From: CAZTDD01 sp964612675 | GTDB taxonomy: Bacteria; Hinthialibacterota; Hinthialibacteria; Hinthialibacterales; JAKPRU01 | Assembly (NCBI GenBank): GCA_964612675.1 | Contig: CAZTDD010000143.1 | Span: 1 to 16,897, forward strand | DNA: 16,897 nucleotides | Reading direction: 5' to 3' | Shown here: piece by piece, positions 1-7,200 of the stretch | Layout: each line of letters opens with the position of its first letter | How positions within the stretch are numbered: the first letter of the stretch is position 1 | Position numbers and translations under genes: made by a program | Notes under the pieces: model-generated | Told to the model about the DNA's origin: nothing | Database searches by the model: none | Seen by the model: only the letters and a program-made list of their open reading frames with translations

Positions 1-107
1 GATCGGGGGAGGAATCTCATGGCTTGCCGAAGGCAAACATGAGAGCCGTAGAGGAAGGGGTTGAGATCCGTTTCGCTGACTTTTTGCCGGCGCGTCATTC
101 TTGCCCA
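1..107 (+). repeat. Partial palindromic repeat: A2 variant plus C module
   Basis: Bases 1-64 are the right half of the A2 hairpin (GATCGGGGGAGG) followed by a variant insert. The insert has its own stem-loop (TCTCATG and TTGCC pairing with GGCAA and CATGAGA) and ends in AGGGGTTGA. Bases 1-70 match 14868-14937 with only two differences. A diverged C module (GACTTTTTGCCGG, 78-90) follows. The left half of the hairpin is missing because the window starts in its loop. It is non-coding and lies upstream of the HD-GYP gene. Confidence 0.8.
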
Positions 108-255
108 CTGGACAAAACTCCCGGCTTTCTCTGTCGTACCTAAATATGGCTGAATCATTCGATTTGCTCCCCTGGCACTCCAAATGCACATCGTTTCGGG
201 GTATTCTCGTGTTCAGGAGCGGTGAACCGCTCGATGTTTTGTGAGGTAGTGCTGA
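108..255 (+). other. Leader of the HD-GYP gene with small hairpin
   Basis: This stretch holds no gene. A short perfect stem-loop, GAGCGG-TGAA-CCGCTC (217-232), lies 24 bases before the start codon, and a GAGG ribosome-binding motif sits at 243-246. No convincing -35/-10 pair was found. The hairpin has no U-tract, so it is not a convincing terminator. A leader-folding role is possible but unsupported. Confidence 0.35.
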
Positions 256-1212
256 ATGCCCGAAGGTTTCTTTCCCCTCCATTTGAGTCGACTTCTTGAA
301 GGCAGTGAACCGCCCTTCGACCTCCATATCCGGCATGAGAAAACCGGCAAACTCGTTCTGTACCGATCCAAAGGCCTCCCGTTTACAAAGGAAGTGATCC
401 AAACCTTAACCAAGAACCTCCACGAAGTGGTCTTCGTACCGGAAGATCAACGCGAGGCATACGAGACCTATCTGGAGGATCATCTGGCCGCCATCGCCCA
501 GGATGAATCGCTCCCCGTCGAGGAACGGTGCGAAATTGTCTACAACAGCTCCGCCCGGATCATGCAAAACGTCTTCGACGAGCCCCGCGCATCCGACGCA
601 ATCCGCCACGCCCAGAAAGTCATCGCACCAACTGTATCCCTGATCCTTCAGGGCGAAGAGGCCAAACGGAACCTGATCTCACTGACCTCGCACGACTACT
701 ACACCTATACCCACTCTCTCAATGTCTGCATTTTCAGCGTCGCCCTGGCCGAGCAGATTTTTCGCGGAGAAGGTCGAGATAAAATCGAAAGGCTGGGCAG
801 CGGATTTCTCTTACACGATATCGGCAAACGAAACATCCCGCTCGAAATCATCAACAAGGACGGTCCCCTCACAGAGGAAGAGTGGGAGATGATGCGGCAG
901 CATCCGCAATTCGGCTACGACATCCTGAATGAAACCGGAAAACTCACACCAGAAAGCTCAATCATCGCCCTCCAACATCACGAGCGCTATGACGGCAAAG
1001 GATATCCGAAACAACTCAAAGGCGACGACATTCACATTTACGCAAAGATCTGCTGTATCGCCGACGCGTTCGACGCCCTTACAACCAAGCGTTCCTACCG
1101 CGCTCCATCGACTTCGTTCCAGGCGCTTCAGATCATGCAAACGGAGATGATCGAGAATTTCGACCGCGATTTCTTCGCCAAGTTTGTGAGCCTATTTGCA
1201 AAGGGGATGTGA
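256..1212 (+). CDS. HD-GYP domain cyclic-di-GMP phosphodiesterase
   Basis: Predicted to hydrolyse the second messenger cyclic di-GMP, lowering its level and so affecting motility or biofilm choices. The C-terminal half carries the HD-GYP signature: HDIGK at 187-191 (metal-binding His-Asp), HP at 216-217, HHERYDGKGYP at 241-251 including the GYP tripeptide, and the ADAFDALT segment from 269. These are the metal and substrate residues of active family members. The first ~130 residues resemble the small N-terminal domain often found before HD-GYP domains; no receiver, PAS or membrane segment is seen, so the protein is probably cytosolic with an unknown input. The ATG is preceded by GAGG at 243-246 with 9-base spacing. 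The gene stands alone and converges on galK with only 19 bases between stop codons. Activity on c-di-GMP versus cGAMP or another dinucleotide cannot be told from sequence. Confidence 0.9.
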   Translation: MPEGFFPLHLSRLLEGSEPPFDLHIRHEKTGKLVLYRSKGLPFTKEVIQTLTKNLHEVVFVPEDQREAYETYLEDHLAAIAQDESLPVEERCEIVYNSSARIMQNVFDEPRASDAIRHAQKVIAPTVSLILQGEEAKRNLISLTSHDYYTYTHSLNVCIFSVALAEQIFRGEGRDKIERLGSGFLLHDIGKRNIPLEIINKDGPLTEEEWEMMRQHPQFGYDILNETGKLTPESSIIALQHHERYDGKGYPKQLKGDDIHIYAKICCIADAFDALTTKRSYRAPSTSFQALQIMQTEMIENFDRDFFAKFVSLFAKGM

Positions 1213-1231
1213 TAAGCTGCGCGTGTTTTGT

Positions 1232-2398
1232 TCAGAATGTCTCCACGACCGCAGCACCGGGTCCCGGGCGGGTCACGGTAATCTCAGAATCCCGGCCGGT
1301 TTCCCTCAGATATCCCTCGACAACCCGGTTCTTGAACTCAGTTACCCTCTCCTTGTCGACGAGGCTGACCGTACAACCGCCAAATCCTGCACCCGTCATC
1401 CGCGATCCATACACACCCGGACACTCCATCGCAAGATCGACAAGTAGGTCCAACTCTTTACAGGACACTTCATAGTCATCCCTAAGACTTTTGTGGGAAT
1501 CCAGCATCAGCTCGCCAATACGTCGGAGATCGCCCGTCTTTAGAGCGTCTATCGTCTCAAGCACACGGGGATTCTCGGTCACAACATGCTTGCAGCGCCG
1601 ATACACAGCATCGCTCAGCACGTCTCGGCACGCTTCAAGGTCGTCCATCGTCGCGTCACGCAGTGCGTGAATCTCTTCAGAGCGATGTTCCCGGAGAACT
1701 CGTACTCCTTCCTCGCATTGACTGCGACGTGTGTTGTATTCCGAATCGACCAGACCGCGCTCGACCTTGGTATCGCAAATCACAATCGCCGCGTTCCCCA
1801 ATTGCGCGGAGATTTGCTTCGGTTCCTGGGTGCGGCAATCGAGGAACAGTACATGGTCTACCTCCCCGAAAGCACTCGCGAACTGATCCATAATCCCACA
1901 CTGGACTCCGACGTATGCGTTTTCCGCTCGTTGCGCGAGCAAGGCAAGTCGCCGGTCGTTCATTTCAAGACGAAACAGCTCACGCAACAGAGTGGCCGTT
2001 GCGACCTCCAGCGCGGCCGAACTCGATAGACCCGCTCCGAGAGGAACGTCCCCACCGACTACTCCTTCCCATCCCTGAACCTCAAAACCCTCGTTCAACA
2101 ACACACTCGTGACACCCAGCAGGTAATCCGACCAGGGGCGGTCCTGTCGAGGCGTAAGGTGGTCGAGGGTGCTCTCACAGGTGTCATCGTAGTTCAGCGA
2201 GATCAGACGGACAGTCTGGTCATCGCGCCTACGCCCCATAATCCAAACGGCTTTTTCGATAGCGCACGGCAGCACAAATCCGTCATTGTAATCGGTATGT
2301 TCGCCGATCAGATTGACCCGGCCGGGTGCTCTCGCCACCAGCGCACCGCGCGGCGCTCCGAATTCCTTTTTCCATCGTTCAAGCAATTCTTGAATCAT
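1232..2398 (-). CDS. galK: Galactokinase
   Basis: Phosphorylates alpha-D-galactose at C1 with ATP, the entry step of the Leloir pathway, in the cytosol. All three GHMP-kinase signatures are present: GRVNLIGEHTDYN near the N-terminus (galactokinase signature and catalytic Arg), VPLGAGLSSSAALE (ATP-binding loop), and GSRMTGAGFGG near the C-terminus. CGIMDQF supplies the catalytic Asp. I chose the ATG at 2398 (388 residues, close to the usual ~380-390). A TTG at 2425 would add nine residues with no homology value. The ATG has only a close-spaced GAGG, so translation may be weak or coupled. galT lies upstream on the same strand, 260 bases away across tandem repeats, and probably supplies the next enzyme. 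No galE or galM is in the window. Confidence 0.95.
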   Translation of the reverse strand: MIQELLERWKKEFGAPRGALVARAPGRVNLIGEHTDYNDGFVLPCAIEKAVWIMGRRRDDQTVRLISLNYDDTCESTLDHLTPRQDRPWSDYLLGVTSVLLNEGFEVQGWEGVVGGDVPLGAGLSSSAALEVATATLLRELFRLEMNDRRLALLAQRAENAYVGVQCGIMDQFASAFGEVDHVLFLDCRTQEPKQISAQLGNAAIVICDTKVERGLVDSEYNTRRSQCEEGVRVLREHRSEEIHALRDATMDDLEACRDVLSDAVYRRCKHVVTENPRVLETIDALKTGDLRRIGELMLDSHKSLRDDYEVSCKELDLLVDLAMECPGVYGSRMTGAGFGGCTVSLVDKERVTEFKNRVVEGYLRETGRDSEITVTRPGPGAAVVETF

Positions 2399-2435
2399 GG
2401 CCTCTAATAAATCAACACCGAACAATCAAATAGGG

Positions 2436-2581
2436 ACATATGTCTTTGAACTGGGAACACATATTCTTGAGCCAGAAAGGCACGTTTTGATTCAAAGACA
2501 CATGTTCTTGAGCCAGGAACACATGTTCTTGAGCCAGGAACACATGTTCTTGAACCAGGGACACGTGCCTCTGATCGACCG
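2436..2581 (-). repeat. 21-bp tandem repeat array upstream of galK
   Basis: About seven head-to-tail units of ~21 bp. The three central units (2498-2518, 2519-2539, 2540-2560) are almost identical, starting ACACATGTTC and ending CCAGGA or CCAGGG. Outer units (2436, 2457, 2478, 2561) are diverged. Each central unit contains the palindrome ACATGT, so palindromes recur every 21 bp, about two turns of B-DNA. The array fills most of the galT-galK spacer. An ORF can be read through it (heptapeptide CVPGSRT on the minus strand), but nothing supports it as a gene. It could be an iterated operator or simply a slippage-expanded minisatellite. Confidence 0.85.
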
Positions 2582-2592
2582 GGCACATGGGT

Positions 2593-2635
2593 CTTTTTCC
2601 TCCCCCGAAGATCGGGGGAGGTTAGGAGGGGGTTG
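2593..2635 (+). repeat. Palindromic repeat, A2 module
   Basis: Contains the A2 hairpin, arms CCTCCCCC and GGGGGAGG around the loop GAAGATC, followed by TTAGGAGGGGGTTGA. The same module occurs inside dnaE (11863-11906), and at 14853-14931 and 16676-16716. It lies between galT and galK. As a strong hairpin in the galT-galK message it could attenuate transcription or stabilise upstream mRNA (inference). Confidence 0.85.
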
Positions 2636-2658
2636 ATAATCTCCTATGTCCCATTACC

Positions 2659-3672
2659 TTATTCTCCACCTCTCTCGACTCGTTTTAGCGCCTCACGGAG
2701 CTCTTCGGCCCGTTCCTCCGGATACGATGGATTGCAATGAGCGTTGGCAATCGTCTCACACGTCGCGGAGTACTTAATGTTGTCCGGCGCCCGATGAAGC
2801 GGCGTGAACTTCACATAAAAACGAAACGAAGTGTGTTCCCGGCCATCCGTCGGTTTCTGGTGAAGCGACATCATGAACGGAAGCTCGAAACCGTGCAGGT
2901 TATCGTACGTTCTCACCATCAACCGTATCGCACGCATCAAACTCAAGCCGCGTTCCTCGTCAAAGTCCAGAAGAGAGCGTTCATTGCCGAATGGGTGGAG
3001 ATGGACCTCATACGGGAAATCGGCAAAAAACGGCACAAACGCAACAAATCCGTCATGATCGAAAACAAGACGTGTCCCGTCTTCAATTTCCTGATCCCGG
3101 ATCGCGTCCAAGAGGTTCATCTTCGTTCGCTCGAAAAACTCGCGGGCATGACTCAGCTCGACGGCGATCCGGGGCGGGACAAACGGAAACGCGTACAGCT
3201 GACCGTGGGGATGCGGCATGGTCACGCCGATAATCTCCCCCTTATTCTCAAAGATAAGCACATAGCGTACTTCATCTTTACCGCCGAAATACTCGTATCG
3301 CTCACGCCACAAACGAAACAAATCCAATAGATGATCGTCCGGAAGCCGTGCAATCGAGCCGTGATGGTCCGGGCTGTATAGAATCACTTCGCAGTGCCCG
3401 CGTGCCGGAAGTACCCGATAAAATCCGTGATCCGCTTGAGTCATTTGCCGGGGCGGCATCGAGAGCGCCGGGAAGTCGTTCGGATAGGCATACACACGGT
3501 ACTCCTCCGGGACTTTCCCCGACCCCGGACAGAAGGGACACGTATTCTTCGGCATTTGGGGCCGCTTCTGGCGATGCCCCGCCACCATTACGTACCGGTC
3601 TTCGAGTGGATTAAAACGTAACTCAGTCAACGGTTTCCCCCGCGCATAATGTGACAAATAATACACAGGCAA
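2659..3672 (-). CDS. galT: Galactose-1-phosphate uridylyltransferase
   Basis: Transfers UMP from UDP-glucose to galactose-1-phosphate, the second Leloir step. The HIT-superfamily active site HPHGQ is at residues 154-158; the second His (156) is the expected nucleophile. CPFC at 45-48, His103/104 and His154 fit the structural zinc site of the class I enzyme. The opening ELRFNPLEDRYVMVAGHR is the standard GalT start region, so the ~337-residue length is normal. The start codon is uncertain because no ATG exists nearby: TTG at 3672 gives the longest form, GTG at 3666 is preceded by a GGGGG purine stretch with 6-base spacing, and TTG at 3630 would begin just before LRFNP. It is first gene of a galT-galK pair on the minus strand. 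Confidence 0.95.
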   Translation of the reverse strand: MPVYYLSHYARGKPLTELRFNPLEDRYVMVAGHRQKRPQMPKNTCPFCPGSGKVPEEYRVYAYPNDFPALSMPPRQMTQADHGFYRVLPARGHCEVILYSPDHHGSIARLPDDHLLDLFRLWRERYEYFGGKDEVRYVLIFENKGEIIGVTMPHPHGQLYAFPFVPPRIAVELSHAREFFERTKMNLLDAIRDQEIEDGTRLVFDHDGFVAFVPFFADFPYEVHLHPFGNERSLLDFDEERGLSLMRAIRLMVRTYDNLHGFELPFMMSLHQKPTDGREHTSFRFYVKFTPLHRAPDNIKYSATCETIANAHCNPSYPEERAEELREALKRVERGGE

Positions 3673-3694
3673 CCCCCACCCGACCAGTGACGGG

Positions 3695-3725
3695 GTTACC
3701 TGAACCGTCGGTCATTTCAGGTTAC
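3695..3725 (-). promoter_or_regulatory. Inverted repeat in the galT upstream region
   Basis: GTTACCTGAA and TTCAGGTTAC form 10-bp arms with one mismatch around an 11-base loop, about 25 bases before the possible galT starts. The heptamer AGGCAAC occurs three times around it (3667, 3727 and 3751 regions). The position fits an operator or leader hairpin for the gal genes, but no known regulator site is recognised. Confidence 0.3.
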
Positions 3726-3763
3726 AGGCAACAATCGCTTATGGTAATGTAGGCAACCCTCTA

Positions 3764-4058
3764 GAGAACGATGACGGCGCTGCAAAAAGTCGAAAGTTGG
3801 CATCGGGAGTTCCCTCTCCCCCCGGGAGAGGGTTAGGGTGAGGGGCGATCATTGCATTGGATTCGCGTATTATGATTATCTTATGTATTCGCCAGAGACA
3901 GCAAATGAATCAGCGGCGAAGGGTTTGGATGATAACAGGGGTCTGTCACACACAAAGGGTCGTCAGCGGATAATGCAACGTCCCCTCACCCCGGCCTCTC
4001 CCAGAGGGAGAGGGAGAAGATCTCTCCCGACTTTTTGCGACACCGTCAGAGAACGATG
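3764..4058. repeat. MITE-like composite palindromic element (C'-B'-core-B-C)
   Basis: The block is symmetrical. Outer C modules are inverted: TGCAAAAAGTCG at 3781-3792 and CGACTTTTTGCGAC at 4029-4042, each followed outward by a CCGTCA-like and AACGATG-like stretch. Inside them lie inverted B modules at 3806-3845 and 3980-4016, each a CCCTCACCC / CCCTCTCCC hairpin. The core (about 3846-3979) shows no gene; the small ORFs in it have no recognisable product. The ~295-bp size, terminal inverted repeats and lack of coding resemble a non-autonomous transposable element. No transposase is in the window and no target-site duplication was firmly identified. From 4059 to 4204 is the leader of the following gene, with no clear promoter. 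Confidence 0.65.
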
Positions 4059-4204
4059 GGCAAAGGCAACGGATTTATCGTCACGCGTAGACGAAATTCG
4101 GTAAAATGAGGGTATCGTCGTTCAGGCATGTGATGAGATATTCGACATCAACATACCACCACAAGTCGAGACGGTATCTGCTACGAAAGAAAGAGAGAGT
4201 AACA

Positions 4205-7200
4205 ATGAAAAGAACGCTGCTGACTCTGGTCATGACAGCTTCGGTATGGTGCGTCAGTTCAACATCGCCCGTCATGGCGCAAGAGACGGAACGGATCGAT
4301 ATCACCGGCTTTGAAGATGGTCGGGATTGGTCCTATGAAGGTAATTCGATCCTGGCGTCGGGAGTCGTCGACCGAACCGCGATGAACGGCGTCGAACCGG
4401 TGGACGGAGATCACGCGCTGTATGTGGCATATTTGAATGAGCTAAACCCGTGGAACTGGTCTTCAATGCTGTTTCCCACTGAACCGGTTGACCTGCGAGG
4501 TGCGACCGAGTTGCGGATGTCCGTGTACGTCTATCCCTCCTCCATTCCGAACCCGGACAAAGGCTACGAGATCACTGTCGATCTCAGTGACAATAGACTT
4601 GGCAGTCAAACCACATGGACCACGGGGCAGTGGGTCGAACTCGTTTGGAGCATCGATCGATTCACCACCGACGAGCTTGTAGGAATCGAGGAGATTGGCG
4701 GGTTCATCTGTCCGGGGTACACAGACATGTCCGGCGAAATTCTGATCGATAATATCTACGCGGTAAAAGGACAGGCTCCCCAAGTAAAGACCCAAACGGT
4801 CTATGGCTTCAACGATGCAGATCCGATGACTGGTGAACCTACAGGGTGGATGAGTTCTTTAGGGGATCCTCCGTCGCTGGGCGAAGGCGAGGTCACTCCC
4901 TCTGAGGGATCGAATTACATGGTCGTCTATCTTGGAGAAGGCTATTTGTGGAATGTGGAGACATGGAACGCGATCCAGGATTTCGACAAGTGGTCCGATG
5001 TGGTTGAGATTCTGATCGATGTGAGGCATGACGGACTCATCACCGATTGGGTGGATCTCTCCATTGTTCTCGAATCGGGCACGAACGAGTGGGATACCAT
5101 ACAGGATCAGTATGACGGCAAGATGTTTACATACGCAGTCGATCAATGGAAAACCCTTCTATGGGAAGTGGATATGTCCAAGCATGCAAACAACTTGAAC
5201 GATCCAGACGGTTGGCTGTCCATCGTACTTGTTACCAATAACTCCACTCTCGATATGGGACTTCCGGTTTACGTTGATAATTTCCGTGTGTCACTCCCGC
5301 AAGGATCTACGCCCGCTCCCTCGGGAAACATCAACACGCCGGAGAATTTTCCCGATCCGAATTTCCGACAGGCCGTGGAAGAGTTCATGGGCGTGGGACC
5401 CGGCGGAGCATTCACTGCAGCGGAAGCTGCCGCAAAGAAAGACTGGCTCTACTGCGACGAACTCGGCATTACCTCAATGAAGGGCATCGAGTTCTTCACG
5501 AACATCGGTGCGCTTCACTGCTCAGGGAACTTGATTACACAGCTGGATCTTTCGAATAACACGGAATTAACCGAACTCCGATGCGGAATGAACAACCTAA
5601 CGGGTCTCAATCTGTCCAACAACCCCAAGCTGGAGTTGCTGATATGCGCACACAATAACCTGACGAGTTTGAATGTGAGCAACAACGAGCGCTTGGAATC
5701 GCTTACATGCAACGGCAACAACCTGACGACACTGGACCTCTCCCGTAACCCGTCCCTCACCTACTTGCATTGCAGGAACAACGTTCTCACCAACCTTGAT
5801 CTATCGAACAACCCATTCCTCACCGAGCTCTATTGCGGGATGAACAACCTCACGAACCTGGACATGAGCAACAATCCCGAACTCGCGATTCTCTATTGCG
5901 AGACCAACAACCTCACGGACCTCAATGTTTCAAGCTGCCCGAAACTGTCCGATCTGTATTGCAACGAAAACAACCTGACTACGCTTGACGTATCAAATAA
6001 CCAAGTGCTGGATTCGTTGACCTGCTCTGAAAACGATTTGGAAACGTTGGATGTTGCTGGTAATACCGCCTTGGCGCAGTTGTCCTGCCATGGAAACTGG
6101 CTCAAAACGCTCAATCTTGGGAACAAACCGGTTTTGGCGGATTTGAGCTGCAGCGACAACCATTTGACAAGTCTGAACCTGTCGGGATGTACGGCATTAA
6201 CCACCTTGTATTGCAATGGAAACCGCTTGACGAGTCTGGATATTTCCAGCAACGCGGCACTGGTCACCGCCCACGCCAACGAGAATGATCTGACAACTGT
6301 GTCAGTCTCCGGACAAAACACAAGTCTACTCGAATTTCGCTGTTGGGCGAACAGCCTGAAAACACTCGATGTCACCGGTGCCACAAATCTTGAGTTTCTC
6401 GGCTGCGGCGGAAACGAGCTGACAAATCTGAATGTCTCTACCAACACGGCTTTGAAAACTCTGAAATGCTCTCTAAACAATCTGACGGATCTAACCAGTT
6501 TAGTGGCCAATACCGGTCTCGGAACCGGCGACATGGTCGATGTGCGCTGGAATGACCTCGATTGCGATGACTGGAACGACGTGATGACCCTTCTGAACCG
6601 CATCGGCGAACCGGTTCCCGATCCTTCCGACCCGTCGCAATTGATTTCCGGATTCGGGTACTCGCCGCAAAACACCATGGACCCATATGATTGTTCCGGC
6701 CAGGTGCCCACGAACACACCGACAACGGCAGCAACAAACACCCCGACCAATACCCCCACAACGCGAGCCACGAGTACGCCAACAAATACGCCGAGACCGA
6801 CACCGACTTTTACTCCGCAACCCGGTCGTATCTCGGGCATCATTACGCGCGGTGGCATGGTGCTATCCGGCGCGACCGTATTCATCGGATCGTACAATAC
6901 GACGACCAACGCGACCGGCTTTTTCCAATTTGAGGAGGCCATTCCACCGGGCCAGTATCCCATCCGGGTCATCTACAACCAGATTCAAGAATACTCGGAT
7001 ACGATCACCGTTACTGCGGGCGAAAGCAGAATTCTCGATCTGCAGATGCCTACCTTCACACCGACATCAACCCCGACTCATACCCCAACCCCGACGCCCA
7101 CAGAAGCATTGGCGGCCACAAATACGCCGACACCCACGCTCACACCGAGCCCCACCGAGTCGAAACCCGACACAGTCAGCCTTATCCTGAAGATTCTCAA

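Noticed and set aside
217..232. Rho-independent terminator before the HD-GYP gene
   Set aside because: The stem is only 6 bp and not followed by a clean U-run, and it lies 24 bases before a start codon.
2436..2581. CRISPR array
   Set aside because: Repeats are contiguous 21-bp units with no spacers, and no cas genes are present. The 15-bp array at 8957-9211 also has no spacers.
2404..2586. Short minus-strand ORF with CVPGSRT heptapeptide repeats
   Set aside because: It only reads through the 21-bp tandem array, whose length is a multiple of three; there is no ribosome site or known product.
3838..4104. Plus-strand ORF of 88 codons in the 3764-4058 element
   Set aside because: It reads across B and C repeat modules, has no ribosome site, and shows no domain.
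4106..4204. Upstream in-frame ATG at 4106 as start of the giant gene
   Set aside because: It would put 33 mostly basic residues before an otherwise perfect signal peptide. The ATG at 4205 has its own purine-rich ribosome site.
5893..6972. Minus-strand open frame of 359 codons opposite the LRR region
   Set aside because: It mirrors the repetitive LRR and Thr/Pro coding pattern; no start context or domain supports it.
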